A stretch of 17,705 nt of DNA from an uncultured Lachnospiraceae bacterium (GCA_947653315.1 CANTGP010000011.1:1-17705); one strand, 5' to 3'; counted from the first letter of the stretch, positions 1 to 7,697 are shown. A program made the numbers and translations. Notes: generated from the letters alone by a model not told the origin.

Positions 1-226
1 GCAAACCGTTCAGGCTTTCCGTCAGCCGTTCTTCCCCCCAGGCGCGCTCTCCCACATAATACTCCGGCACCGTACAGCACAGCAGTTTCCCCGCCTCCCC
101 CATACTGATTTCCGAAAGTGGCAGCGATATCCTGCTCCACCGGTGCTTTTTCGCGCTTTCCCCTTTCATTAAACGAAAATACAACATCCTTATATTTTCC
201 GTCCCGTTTCCGGGTCCGGTTTGCAT
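1..226 (-). CDS. Unidentified protein, 5' part only (runs off the window)
   Basis: An open frame on the minus strand starts at ATG 226 and is still open at base 1, giving about 75 residues. I do not recognise the protein. Codon choice (CTG, GAA, GCG, ATA, AGC) resembles the neighbouring genes, which argues that it is coding. The visible part is mostly soluble, with a basic stretch (KKHRWSR) followed by a segment ending VPEYYVGERAWGEE; no signal peptide or membrane span is visible. The start is uncertain: ATG 226 has an AAAAAGGAG sequence 12 bases upstream, ATG 259 has a weaker GGAG also 12 bases upstream, and ATG 187 and ATG 169 have no good site. It lies 178 bases after dusB in the same direction and could be the last gene of that operon or a separate unit. 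Confidence 0.6.
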   Translation of the reverse strand, partial: MQTGPGNGTENIRMLYFRLMKGESAKKHRWSRISLPLSEISMGEAGKLLCCTVPEYYVGERAWGEERLTESLNGL

Positions 227-299
227 TCTGCTTATTTTCTCCTTTTTTTCCGTTTTCATATGCCATGCCCGCTCCGCTTTCTTTACAAATGCAAACAAC

Positions 300-333
300 T
301 TTCCTCAGTAAACAGCTTTCCACAGTAAACAGC
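300..333. repeat. Two tandem copies of a 17-bp repeat upstream of the partial gene
   Basis: Bases 300-316 and 317-333 are adjacent 17-bp copies with one mismatch; on the minus strand each reads GCTGTTTACTGNGGAAA. A third, decayed start (GTTGTTTGC) follows on the minus strand. The repeat is in the 178-base gap between dusB and the partial gene, where an operator or promoter would be expected. No convincing -35/-10 pair or terminator is visible in this gap, which is purine-rich on the minus strand just after dusB. Confidence 0.6.
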
Positions 334-404
334 ATATGAATTTACCCCTGCAACTATTCCTTTCTAATCTATCCCCTTCCTTATTTCGCCTTCCCCCGCA
401 CACC

Positions 405-1400
405 TTAAACCGTCCGCGAAAAGACCTCCGCAATCGCCTCTTTCAAATCTTCCATGCTCTCCATTTCATTAATCCGCCCGCGTATTTTTGCCGAATGGGG
501 ATATCCGGCGGTATACCAGGACACATGCTTGCGCATTTCCCGTATGCCCGTATATTCTCCCTTGTATTCCAGCAAAAGGGCGGCATGGCGTAACACCGTT
601 TCCCGCATTTCCTCGGGGGAAGGGCGCCCCGGCAGAATACCGTCCGACAAATATGCCTTGATTTCCCGGAAAATCCAAGGGTTTCCCCTTGCCGCACGCC
701 CTACCATGACTCCGTCACAGCCGGTTTCCTCCATCATGCGGCGGGCGGATTCCCCGTCCGTCACATCGCCGTTCCCGATGACCGGAATACGGACCGCCCG
801 CTTTACCTTGGCGATGATTTCCCAGTCCGCATTTCCCGCATAAAACTGCTCCCTCGTCCTGCCGTGTACCGCTACTGCGGAAGCCCCTGCGCACTCTGCG
901 GCTTTTGCAATTTCCACCGCATTCACATGCCCGTCGTCAAAACCTTTGCGTATTTTCACCGTGACCGGTTTACGGACCGCCTTCACCGTCTTTTCCACGA
1001 TTTCCCCAACCAATGCCGGATTCTTCATCAGCGCGGAACCTTCCCCGTTATTCACCACCTTCGGTACCGGACAGCCCATATTAATATCCAACAGGTCAAA
1101 CGTCCTTCCCTCCTCCTCCAGCCTTTTCGCCATTGTGCTGATAATGTCGGGGTCTGAGCCAAAAAGCTGCAGGGACACCGGATGCTCGTCGGGATGGACG
1201 GCAAGCAGGGATTCCGTATTCCTGTTATGGTACATAACCGCCTTCGCACTGACCATTTCCATGCACATAAGCCCCGCCCCCTGTTCCGCGCACAAAAGCC
1301 GGAAAGGCAGGTCCGTCACACCTGCCATGGGCGCCAGCAGCACATTGTTCGGGAGCGCCACTCCCCCGATATCCAATTGCCGTAAAAACCGTTCCTTCAT
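405..1400 (-). CDS. dusB: tRNA-dihydrouridine synthase (DusB/NifR3 family)
   Basis: This FMN-dependent enzyme reduces uridine to dihydrouridine in the tRNA D-loop, using NADPH, in the cytoplasm. The 331-residue length is normal for the family. Visible motifs in order are APMAGVTD (23-30) at the start of the TIM barrel, INMGCP with the catalytic Cys110, KIRKG with Lys149, VHGRTREQ around His179, NGDV (210-213) and the phosphate-binding GRAARGNPW (234-242), followed by the helical C-terminal domain. All expected active-site residues are present. The ATG at 1400 has AGGAAG 6 bases upstream, inside the end of coaX, whose stop is 3 bases away, so the two are probably translated as a coupled pair. 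It is the last gene of the argF-birA-coaX operon. No hairpin terminator is visible after the stop. Confidence 0.96.
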   Translation of the reverse strand: MKERFLRQLDIGGVALPNNVLLAPMAGVTDLPFRLLCAEQGAGLMCMEMVSAKAVMYHNRNTESLLAVHPDEHPVSLQLFGSDPDIISTMAKRLEEEGRTFDLLDINMGCPVPKVVNNGEGSALMKNPALVGEIVEKTVKAVRKPVTVKIRKGFDDGHVNAVEIAKAAECAGASAVAVHGRTREQFYAGNADWEIIAKVKRAVRIPVIGNGDVTDGESARRMMEETGCDGVMVGRAARGNPWIFREIKAYLSDGILPGRPSPEEMRETVLRHAALLLEYKGEYTGIREMRKHVSWYTAGYPHSAKIRGRINEMESMEDLKEAIAEVFSRTV

Positions 1401-1403
1401 ATC

Positions 1404-2183
1404 CTACTTCCTGTTTTTCCCGTAAATAATCCGCAGACCTTCCAATGTCAGCGTACTGTTGTACTTTTGGATACTTTCCGCTTCCTCCGAAATCAGCCGT
1501 CCAAGCCCGCCGGTCGCCACCACTTTCAAATTCTGATAGCCGCTCTCCTTTTTCACTTGGCTGACAATGTACTCCGTCTGTCCGATTTGCCCGTAAACAA
1601 GCCCTGCCTGCATACTGGAAACCGTCTCCTGCGCCAAAATGGATTTCGGCTTCTTAATCTCCACCTCCGGCAGACGTGCCGTTTCCCCCCAAAGCGCCTT
1701 CGCCGAAATACGGATTCCCGGCGCGGTAATGCCCGCAGCAAAACAACCGTCCTCCGTCACCAAATCATAGGTGGTCGCCGTCCCGAAATCAATCACCAAA
1801 ACCGGTCCGCCGTACAGTTCATAGGCGGCCACCGCATCCACGATACGGTCCGAGCCGATCTGTCTCGGATTCTCCGTGGTAATCTTAAGTCCCGTCTTCA
1901 CTCCGGGACCCACAATGACCGGGGGCGTATCCAAATATCTGGTCACGGCGCCCGTCAGCGCATGCATGACATTCGGCACCACGCTGGCAATCACCGTTCC
2001 CTCCAAATCCTCCTTGGACACACCGTTCATGCGCAGCAGCTCCGTAATGCTGATTCCGTACTCATCCGAAGTCCTCGGCTGCTTGGTCGTCAACCGGAAC
2101 GTAGTCACCAACTCCTGCCCGCGGTATACGCCAAACGTCATATTCGTATTCCCAACATCAATTACCAATAACATCTGTCCCAT
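1404..2183 (-). CDS. coaX: Type III pantothenate kinase
   Basis: It phosphorylates pantothenate with ATP, the first committed step of coenzyme A synthesis; type III enzymes need a monovalent cation and are not inhibited by CoA. The protein is 259 residues, typical for CoaX. Signatures of the ASKHA fold are the N-terminal phosphate loop DVGNTN (9-14), GSDR (110-113) with the likely catalytic Asp112, [10 protein letters not shown] (131-140), GITAPGI (151-157) and ATGG (223-226). The start at 2183 (MGQM) is preferred over Met4 because a GGTGG sequence lies 9 bases before it. The gene begins 35 bases after the small conserved gene and ends 3 bases before dusB, so it is in the middle of one operon. 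Nothing is missing or odd. Confidence 0.96.
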   Translation of the reverse strand: MGQMLLVIDVGNTNMTFGVYRGQELVTTFRLTTKQPRTSDEYGISITELLRMNGVSKEDLEGTVIASVVPNVMHALTGAVTRYLDTPPVIVGPGVKTGLKITTENPRQIGSDRIVDAVAAYELYGGPVLVIDFGTATTYDLVTEDGCFAAGITAPGIRISAKALWGETARLPEVEIKKPKSILAQETVSSMQAGLVYGQIGQTEYIVSQVKKESGYQNLKVVATGGLGRLISEEAESIQKYNSTLTLEGLRIIYGKNRK

Positions 2184-2218
2184 TTTTGTTTTCCACCTTT
2201 TTCCATCCCTGTGCCCGC

Positions 2219-2584
2219 CTACTCCCCTGCGTCCACCTGTTCATGCAGGACGAATACACGGTAATAAAGCTGCAGCGCTTCAAACAATTCCTGCCGGTTC
2301 CTGCGCACTTCCCGCACCATCAGACCGCTGCTGATTTCATCATACAGAAAATCATCCGGCGCAAAATCCGTTTCCATGACGATACTTCCGTCCTTTTCAA
2401 ATACAATGGTAAAAATCCCCCCCACTTCTTCCGTAAAAAGCACACAGATAATATGCAGTTCGTCCTTGATGGACGGGGGAATACCGTCAAATTTCCGGTT
2501 AAAATAATATTTCTTCCCGTAGGCATTGGCTCCGCAAAGTACCGTACGCCCGCCTTCTTCCGTTTCGCCAAATGTGTCACACAT
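2219..2584 (-). CDS. Small conserved protein between birA and coaX (possibly DUF6145 family)
   Basis: This is a soluble protein of 121 residues without signal peptide or membrane span, acidic overall, with no catalytic motif that I recognise. It begins [12 protein letters not shown] and contains alternating hydrophobic segments ([18 protein letters not shown]) suggesting a beta-sheet core, then a helical C-terminus. From memory it resembles the DUF6145 proteins of Lachnospiraceae, which also lie next to birA, but I cannot confirm this. Its ATG overlaps the birA stop by 8 bases (ATGTGTGA arrangement) and an AAGGGGG site lies 10 bases upstream within birA, so its translation is probably coupled to birA. 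The position between biotin ligase and pantothenate kinase suggests a link to cofactor metabolism, but that is inference from context only. Confidence 0.88.
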   Translation of the reverse strand: MCDTFGETEEGGRTVLCGANAYGKKYYFNRKFDGIPPSIKDELHIICVLFTEEVGGIFTIVFEKDGSIVMETDFAPDDFLYDEISSGLMVREVRRNRQELFEALQLYYRVFVLHEQVDAGE

Positions 2585-3563
2585 AACCGTACAGCCCCCT
2601 TACCGACACTTCGCCCGCATACACTTCCACGGTCCGTCCGGCGGAAGTTTCCACCAACAGTTCCCCGGAAGCGTTAATTCCTTTTGCCACTCCTTCCCAT
2701 TCTCCCTTCGGGTCCAGCACCCGCACCTGCCGGTCCCGGTTAACCAAACGGGCATTATATTCCCCCAATATGGAATCCATGCCCAAATCCGCCGCGTACT
2801 TTCCGTAATACTCCTCAAACCGTTCCAGCACCGCCTGCAAAAGCTCTGCCCGCGCCGTCTTTTTTCCGCTTTCAAGGAAAAGGGAAGTCGCCGATTCCCT
2901 GATTTCTTCCGGTAGGGAATCCATATTGACATTAATCCCCACACCGGTTACGACATGCTGGATGTAATCCGTTTCCACGGTCATTTCCGTCAGGATGCCG
3001 CAGATTTTCTTCCCGTTCACCACCACATCGTTGGGCCATTTGATACCGGCTTCCACACCGCACTTTTCCTCCACGGCGCGAGCCACGGCAAGCGCCATGA
3101 CAAGCGTTAACCCTGCTGCCTTGTCCGGTGCAAATTCCGGCCGCAGCAAAATCGAAAAATAAATATCCTTTCCTGCCGGGGACTCCCAAGTACGCCCCCG
3201 CCTGCCCCTTCCTGCGGTCTGCATATCGGCGGCCACCACCGTGCCGTGCGGGGCGCCTTCTTCCCCCAAACGTTTCGCATCCGTATTGGTGGACCCGGTT
3301 TCCCCGTAAAAATACAATTCCCTGCCCGCCCATTGGTTGCGGATACGGCTCTTTAACTCGCTGGCAGAAAATACGTCCGGGTTTTCCGTCAACCGATATC
3401 CCTTATTCTGCACAGCCTCGATAATATACCCTTCTTCCTTCAACTGTTTCATCACTTTCCATACCGCCGTCCTCGATACGCCGAAACGGTTGCAGAGCTC
3501 CTGACCGGAAATATAGTCGCCGCTTTCCCGCAAAAGGGCTAATATTTCAGATTTCATTGCCAT
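2577..3563 (-). CDS. birA: Bifunctional biotin-[acetyl-CoA carboxylase] ligase / biotin repressor
   Basis: It attaches biotin to carboxylase carrier domains through biotinyl-AMP, and the DNA-binding version also represses biotin genes. At 328 residues this is the bifunctional class: an N-terminal winged helix-turn-helix (about 5-60, with VSRTAVWKVMKQL as recognition helix and the wing ending NKGYRL), a catalytic domain with the biotinyl-AMP loop GRGRRG (118-123), KWPND (175-179), GILTE (189-193) and GVGINVN (207-213), and an SH3-like C-terminal domain ending [13 protein letters not shown]. Start 3563 is supported by a GGAGG 10 bases upstream; Met3 is a weaker alternative. It starts 4 bases after the argF stop and overlaps the next gene by 8 bases. 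No biotin-synthesis or transport gene is nearby, so its targets must be elsewhere. Confidence 0.96.
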   Translation of the reverse strand: MAMKSEILALLRESGDYISGQELCNRFGVSRTAVWKVMKQLKEEGYIIEAVQNKGYRLTENPDVFSASELKSRIRNQWAGRELYFYGETGSTNTDAKRLGEEGAPHGTVVAADMQTAGRGRRGRTWESPAGKDIYFSILLRPEFAPDKAAGLTLVMALAVARAVEEKCGVEAGIKWPNDVVVNGKKICGILTEMTVETDYIQHVVTGVGINVNMDSLPEEIRESATSLFLESGKKTARAELLQAVLERFEEYYGKYAADLGMDSILGEYNARLVNRDRQVRVLDPKGEWEGVAKGINASGELLVETSAGRTVEVYAGEVSVRGLYGYV

Positions 3564-3567
3564 CCCC

Positions 3568-4566
3568 TTATTCCTCCGGCACCCCCAGGGTAGCCGCCAT
3601 TACCGCTTTTATGGTATGCATACGGTTTTCCGCTTCCTCAAACACGATGGATGCTTTGGACTCAAACACCTCATCCGTTACCTCCATTTCGGTAATTCCG
3701 AACTTCTCCCCCATTTCCCTGCCGATTTTGGTTTTCAAATCGTGGAACGCGGGCAGACAATGCATGAATACCGCATCCGCCTTCGCATTTGCCATCGCCG
3801 CACCGTTTACCTGGTAGGGGGAAAGATCACGGATTCGTTCCGTCCATACTTCCTCCGGCTCTCCCATGGACACCCATACATCCGTATAAACCACATCCGC
3901 ATCCTCGGTTCCTTCCTTCACATCCTCCGTCAGCAGAATGGAACCGCCTGTCTGTTCCGCAATTTTCCTGCATTCCTCCACCAACTGTTTTTCAGGGAAA
4001 TACTTTTCGGACGTACATGCCGCAAAATGCATTCCCATTTTCGCACATGCCACCATCAGGGAATTTCCCATATTATAACGGGCATCGCCCATATACGTCA
4101 GTTTCACCCCTTCCAGTCTGCCGAAATGCTCCTTTATGGTGAGCAGGTCCGCCAGCATTTGCGTAGGATGGAATTCATTCGTCAGCCCGTTCCATACCGG
4201 AACCGGCGCATATTTTGCCAGCTCGTCCACGATTTCCTGCCCGAACCCGCGGTACTCAATGCCTTCAAACATTCCCCCCAGCACCCTCGCCGTATCCGCA
4301 ATGCTCTCCTTCTTGCCGATTTGGGAGCCCGACGGGTCCAAGTATGTCGTCCCCATTCCCAAATCATGTGCCGCCACTTCAAACGCACACCTTGTCCTCG
4401 TGCTTGTCTTTTCAAAAATCAGAGCCACATTCTTGCCCCTGTGCCACGGGGTAAGGATTCCCTTTTTCTTCTTCGCCTTCAAATCCGCCGCCAAGTCCAC
4501 CAAATAACCGATTTCCTCCGGCGTAAAATCCAACAGCTTCAAAAAATCCCGTCCTTTTAAATCCAT
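3568..4566 (-). CDS. argF: Ornithine carbamoyltransferase
   Basis: It joins carbamoyl phosphate and L-ornithine to give citrulline in arginine synthesis. The protein is 332 residues, with the carbamoyl-phosphate loop STRTR (55-59), HPTQ (133-136), the ornithine-side DVWVSMGE (229-236, SMG loop) and HCLP (269-272), all intact. The sequence is close to the E. coli ArgF type, for example the [11 protein letters not shown] start and the C-terminal [16 protein letters not shown]. Catabolic ArcB enzymes belong to the same family, and sequence alone does not separate the two; the absence of arcA or arcC nearby favours a biosynthetic role. The ATG at 4566 has AGGAGG 9 bases upstream. It is the first gene of the operon argF-birA-(small gene)-coaX-dusB, with birA only 4 bases downstream. 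Confidence 0.93.
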   Translation of the reverse strand: MDLKGRDFLKLLDFTPEEIGYLVDLAADLKAKKKKGILTPWHRGKNVALIFEKTSTRTRCAFEVAAHDLGMGTTYLDPSGSQIGKKESIADTARVLGGMFEGIEYRGFGQEIVDELAKYAPVPVWNGLTNEFHPTQMLADLLTIKEHFGRLEGVKLTYMGDARYNMGNSLMVACAKMGMHFAACTSEKYFPEKQLVEECRKIAEQTGGSILLTEDVKEGTEDADVVYTDVWVSMGEPEEVWTERIRDLSPYQVNGAAMANAKADAVFMHCLPAFHDLKTKIGREMGEKFGITEMEVTDEVFESKASIVFEEAENRMHTIKAVMAATLGVPEE

Positions 4567-4732
4567 ACTGTCATTCCTCCTGTTCCTCTTTCTTTTATCC
4601 GGTACGGATACCGTAGTATACCGTTATTCCGATATTTTCCGACACGCCTTGGATGATACGGGAAAATCCGGCAGCGGAAAATTCTTCCACCTGCCGGAAT
4701 CCGTCATCGCTTTTCAATTTCCAGACACATTT
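4567..4732 (-). promoter_or_regulatory. Leader of the argF operon with a possible -10 and a 15-bp palindrome
   Basis: This 166-base gap separates the SPFH gene from argF. On the minus strand a TATACT hexamer (4620-4615) is a plausible -10, but no good -35 lies 16-18 bases upstream. Just downstream is a perfect 15-bp palindrome, TATCCG-GTA-CGGATA (4596-4610), between the putative -10 and the Shine-Dalgarno site. It also overlaps a second, shifted palindrome (TACGG-TAT-CCGTA), and the word ACGGTAT occurs twice. The position suits an operator. It does not resemble the usual ArgR box. I see no T-box or riboswitch here, and no intrinsic terminator for the SPFH gene. Confidence 0.35.
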
Positions 4733-5662
4733 CTAACGCGCGGTATCTTTCGCCACGATTTCCTTTAACGATGCCGCCAAACCTGCCACACCCTGTATTT
4801 CGGAAGGAATGATAATCTTCGTCGCCTTACCGTCCGCCGCTTTCTCAAACGCTTCCAAACTCTTAAGGGTAAGCACCGCCTGGTCTGCCCCTGCTTCACG
4901 GATCATGCGGATACCGTCTGCCGTCGCCTGCTGTACCTTAAGGATGGCTTCCGCCTCGCCTTCCGCTTCGCGGATCATCTTTTCCTTCTCCGCTTCCGCA
5001 CGCAGGATGGCGGAGCGTTTCTCTGCCTCCGCTTCCAAAATCGCCGATTCTTTCTTACCTTCCGCCACGAGCACCGTGGATTTCTTCTCACCTTCCGCAC
5101 GCAGGATGGCTTCACGTCTTTCACGTTCCGCCTTCATCTGTTTCTCCATGGCATCCTGAATCGCCGCCGGAGGAATAATGTTCTTAAGCTCCACACGGTT
5201 CACCTTGATTCCCCAAGGGTCGGTGGCAATATCCAAAGACGCCCTCATTTTCGTATTGATGACTTCCCTTGAAGTCAGCGTTTGGTCCAGTTCCATTTCA
5301 CCGATAATATTCCTTAAGGTCGTTGCCGTAAGGTTTTCAATCGCCATAATCGGATTTTCCACCCCGTATGCGAACAGCTTCGGGTCCGTAATCTGGAAAA
5401 ACACCACCGTATCGATGCGCATGGTCACGTTATCCTTCGTAATTACCGGCTGGGGTGCGAAATCCACCACCTGCTCTTTCAGGTTCACCTTTTTTGCCAC
5501 TTTATCCAAAAGAGGCATCTTAATGTGAAGTCCTACCGACCACGTACCCTGATAGGCACCCAATCGCTCCACCACGTAAGCATGTGCCTGCGGCACAACC
5601 TTAACGCAGGATGCCAAAACCAGGATTATAAGTATGCCAATTACCAATATCGCCCATCCCAT
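4733..5662 (-). CDS. SPFH/band 7 membrane protein (QmcA/paraslipin-like)
   Basis: SPFH proteins form membrane-anchored oligomeric scaffolds and are usually paired with an NfeD protein, with roles in membrane microdomains and membrane-protein quality control. The 309-residue protein has one N-terminal membrane anchor (about 3-20, AILVIGILIILVLASC), an SPFH domain (about 22-180, including VVPQAHAYVVERLG and the conserved NRVELKNI-PP segment), then an Ala/Glu/Lys-rich coiled-coil region and a short C-terminus ending in IIIPSEIQG. Residues 185-239 are five tandem 11-residue units of the form AILxAEAEKxS, a right-handed coiled-coil pattern. Its ATG is 1 base after the NfeD stop, with GAGGA about 10 bases upstream, so the two are surely co-expressed. 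E. coli QmcA is similar in layout. No protease motif is present. Confidence 0.93.
   Translation of the reverse strand: MGWAILVIGILIILVLASCVKVVPQAHAYVVERLGAYQGTWSVGLHIKMPLLDKVAKKVNLKEQVVDFAPQPVITKDNVTMRIDTVVFFQITDPKLFAYGVENPIMAIENLTATTLRNIIGEMELDQTLTSREVINTKMRASLDIATDPWGIKVNRVELKNIIPPAAIQDAMEKQMKAERERREAILRAEGEKKSTVLVAEGKKESAILEAEAEKRSAILRAEAEKEKMIREAEGEAEAILKVQQATADGIRMIREAGADQAVLTLKSLEAFEKAADGKATKIIIPSEIQGVAGLAASLKEIVAKDTAR
4946..5110 (-). repeat. Five 33-bp in-frame repeats coding for the SPFH coiled coil
   Basis: The segment encodes residues 185-239 as five tandem 11-residue units (AILRAEGEKKS, TVLVAEGKKES, AILEAEAEKRS, AILRAEAEKEK, MIREAEGEAEA). At DNA level several units remain nearly identical, for example the plus-strand word TTCCGCACGCAGGATGGC occurs twice, near 4995 and 5095. 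This could allow change in repeat number by slippage or recombination. Repeats of this kind are common in SPFH coiled coils. Confidence 0.8.
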
Positions 5663-5663
5663 A

Positions 5664-6107
5664 TTATTTTTCCTCTTTTCTTTCTTTTACAATCAGTTTC
5701 ACTCCGTTAATGGCAACAATATCCACCACGCTGCCTACCGGAAGCTGCATACCGCCGTCGGCGGAACGAGCCGTCCACTCCATGCCTCCTACCGTCACCT
5801 GACCGATTCCCTGCAGGTTATCGATCTCGCTGATAACGATTGCCTGCCTGCCCACAAGGCTTTCCGCGTTCGTCCGGATTCTGTCCTTGTTAAAATATTT
5901 CACTGCCACCGGTCTGGTAAAGTAAAGCAACACAATCGATACCGCCAAAAACAGTACCACCTGTACTGCAAACGGAGCCCCGAATCCTGCGGCGATCACT
6001 GCCACCAACGCCCCTCCGGCAAACCATATGGTCGTAAGCCCCATGCTCACAATCTCCGCCACAATCAGTACCACTAAAGCGACGAGCCACAAAATCATTT
6101 CATCCAT
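5664..6107 (-). CDS. NfeD-like membrane protein, partner of the SPFH protein
   Basis: This is a short NfeD protein without the protease domain, normally encoded beside SPFH genes. From ATG 6107 it has 147 residues. There are about three hydrophobic segments: residues 4-23 (ILWLVALVVLIVAEIVSMGL), 26-44 around the AGGALVAVIAAGF stretch, and 47-63 (FAVQVVLFLAVSIVLLY). A C-terminal OB-fold domain follows (about 82-143), with the conserved GRQAIVISEI and GIGQVTVGGMEWTARS segments. ATG 6107 is chosen because AAGGGGG lies 8 bases upstream; an in-frame TTG at 6113 would leave only about one base after that site. It is separated from the SPFH gene by a single base. The pair probably acts in membrane organisation; a specific substrate cannot be read from the sequence. 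Confidence 0.92.
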   Translation of the reverse strand: MDEMILWLVALVVLIVAEIVSMGLTTIWFAGGALVAVIAAGFGAPFAVQVVLFLAVSIVLLYFTRPVAVKYFNKDRIRTNAESLVGRQAIVISEIDNLQGIGQVTVGGMEWTARSADGGMQLPVGSVVDIVAINGVKLIVKERKEEK

Positions 6108-6148
6108 TCCCAAGCCCCCTTCCGCGCCCAGTCTTTTGTGTCCATCTT

Positions 6149-6177
6149 ATCTTACTACATTTTTTTCGTTTATTCAA
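6149..6177 (-). promoter_or_regulatory. Probable sigma-A-type promoter of the nfeD-SPFH pair
   Basis: On the minus strand TTGAAT (6177-6172) and TAAGAT (6154-6149) are 17 bases apart, 42 bases before the NfeD ATG. Each hexamer matches the consensus at 4 of 6 positions. A second overlapping TAAGAT (6149-6144) follows. The surrounding DNA is AT-rich, unlike the genes. Confidence 0.5.
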
Positions 6178-6226
6178 TATATTCCTCACATTATCCAAAA
6201 AGTGCAAAATCCCGGGTCGAACCGTT

Positions 6227-6252
6227 AAAAAAGTCCCGCAGCGGTTAAGACT
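6227..6252 (-). terminator. Weak terminator-like site downstream of element A
   Basis: On the minus strand AGTC, a short CC...GG inner pairing and GACT are followed directly by TTTTTT (6232-6227). The stem is short, so efficiency is doubtful. Because it lies after element A and before the nfeD promoter, it could help end transcripts of the hydrolase gene. Confidence 0.3.
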
Positions 6253-6275
6253 GAAATGTTATGTTAAGAGGCGGA

Positions 6276-6378
6276 CGCACAGGAGCGGCTTCCCTGCCCG
6301 GTTTGTCTCTGCCGGACAGGAAAACCGCTCCTGCCTTTTATTCCCGCGGGCAACGAGCCAGGCAACCGCTCCTGTGCG
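6276..6378 (-). repeat. Element A: large inverted repeat with two competing 5' arms, after the hydrolase gene
   Basis: On the minus strand one 3' arm can pair with either of two 5' arms. Pairing 6366-6378 with 6276-6288 gives 13 perfect base pairs enclosing about 77 bases. Pairing 6312-6332 with 6281-6301 gives 21 pairs with a 10-base loop, of which 18 are Watson-Crick and three (6324/6289, 6321/6292, 6316/6297) are G-U on the minus-strand RNA but would be C-A on the plus strand. The 3' arm is followed by TGCGTCCGCC, the same flank as elements C and D. There is no U-run directly after the stem, so it is not a standard intrinsic terminator. A smaller CCCCG/CGGGG hairpin (6409-6428) lies between it and the hydrolase stop. 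Confidence 0.75.
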
Positions 6379-6442
6379 GGTCTTTGACGACTGCCGCGAG
6401 GAGCAGCACCCCGCTGCCTGCAACGGGGTTGTTGACTTGCGT

Positions 6443-7624
6443 CTACCAGAAAACATGGTCCCCGATTACAAGTCCCTCATGTCCTCCCGCACGCCTGAAA
6501 TGGGTCGCGCCGCCGATATTGGTGGCGCCGTTAAGCGCTTCCTGTGCCGCCGTAAAACAACTGTCCGGAACATTACCGCTGTAAGCCCTTGCGAGCCTGC
6601 CGTTATATGCGGGCGTAAACTGTCCCGAAGCATAAATGACACCGGAAATGGAATTCGGGTAAGCCCCGCTCCTGACACGGTTCATCACCGCCGCGCCTAC
6701 CGCAAGCTGTCCTTCATAGCCCTGATTACCGGCTTCACAGTAAATCAGCGCCGCCAAAAGCCTCGTTTCGTCCGCCCCGGCAACGACCGCTCCCTGGTTC
6801 GCCGTCAGCTTCGCTTTCGCCCTGGCTTCCGCTTCCGCCTTTTCCCTTGCCAAAATGGCTTCCATCGTCTCGCCCGCATCGATATGGAAATCCATATCCA
6901 CATATTCCGCGGAAACATAGCCGATTTCGTCCTCATAATCCACACTGATCCACTCGTCGTTTACGACTTCCACCACGTCCAGTTCATCATCCTGCGCTAT
7001 ATACGCAAAGATACCGGACTCCGTATTCGGCTCCTTGCGCACCCGAAGGGCATCCGTTTCAATCGTTACGATCATGTTGCCCACTTCTTCCGCAAGATGC
7101 TCCGCTTCTTCGTCAAACAAAAGGTAATCATCCTTTGCCCAACCGATTAAATCGCCGGATTTAATTTTCGTCCAGCCGTCCTTCCTCTCCAAAATCCTGC
7201 CGCCGCAGTCCTTATAGAGCAGCCCGACCTTTTCCGAATCCTCACTTGCTTCCGCACGCACATTAAGTGCATTCTGCACGTCCGCCATAACAAGGTCCGA
7301 TTCCTTTTTTTCCGAAGATTTTTTATCCACGCCCGCATTTCCTTTGCCGAGGGGACCTTCCCCCGTCATCCCCCAAGCGTATTCCCCGCCCTGCGCGTCC
7401 GGCGCAAGGGTCGTCGTCACGCCTACGTTGAGCGTATCCAAATACTCTTTACTGCTGGTATTTCCGCCGCCTGTCACGGTCACGCCCACGTTCAGTGTAT
7501 CAAGGCATTCCCTGCTGTTTGACGTTTTATCATTGGCCACAGCCGTCATACTCACAGCTATCACCAGTATCAGTCCTAAAACAAGACAAGACAGCTTATG
7601 AAACAAACTTCTGTTTCCTGACAT
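6443..7624 (-). CDS. Secreted cell-wall hydrolase, two SH3 domains and a SleB/CwlJ-type catalytic domain
   Basis: It is probably a peptidoglycan hydrolase acting outside the membrane. From ATG 7624 it has 393 residues: a signal peptide (1-30, MSGNRSLFHK then a hydrophobic core ending SMTAVA), a linker with a duplicated motif (CLDTLNVGVT at 40-49 and YLDTLNVGVT at 61-70), two bacterial SH3 domains (about 111-170 with ALNVRAEAS, and 183-245 with DALRVRKEPN), a charged helical linker (250-275), and a Hydrolase_2 domain (about 286-393) with IYCEAGNQG, where Glu297 is the likely catalytic acid, then AVMNRVRSG and a C-terminal GDHVFW. ATG 7624 has GGAGG 11 bases upstream; the in-frame TTG at 7696 has none and would place residues before the signal peptide. 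SleB/CwlJ relatives act in spore cortex lysis, but this domain also occurs in general wall hydrolases. Confidence 0.9.
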   Translation of the reverse strand: MSGNRSLFHKLSCLVLGLILVIAVSMTAVANDKTSNSRECLDTLNVGVTVTGGGNTSSKEYLDTLNVGVTTTLAPDAQGGEYAWGMTGEGPLGKGNAGVDKKSSEKKESDLVMADVQNALNVRAEASEDSEKVGLLYKDCGGRILERKDGWTKIKSGDLIGWAKDDYLLFDEEAEHLAEEVGNMIVTIETDALRVRKEPNTESGIFAYIAQDDELDVVEVVNDEWISVDYEDEIGYVSAEYVDMDFHIDAGETMEAILAREKAEAEARAKAKLTANQGAVVAGADETRLLAALIYCEAGNQGYEGQLAVGAAVMNRVRSGAYPNSISGVIYASGQFTPAYNGRLARAYSGNVPDSCFTAAQEALNGATNIGGATHFRRAGGHEGLVIGDHVFW

Positions 7625-7697
7625 ATCCTTTCCCTCCAAGTTGATACCCTGCGCCCATACGCCTGCGGGTATTTGCTTTTCTGTTATATTATGCAAT

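Noticed and set aside
3568-4566. Catabolic ornithine carbamoyltransferase (arcB)
   Set aside because: It cannot be excluded from sequence, but no arginine deiminase or carbamate kinase gene is adjacent and the operon is biosynthetic in character.
6108-6113. TTG start for the NfeD-like protein
   Set aside because: It would sit about one base after the ribosome site; ATG 6107 has normal spacing.
7625-7696. TTG start adding 24 residues before the hydrolase signal peptide
   Set aside because: No ribosome site precedes it, it would place polar residues before the signal peptide, and it overlaps the WalR-like box close to the likely transcription start.
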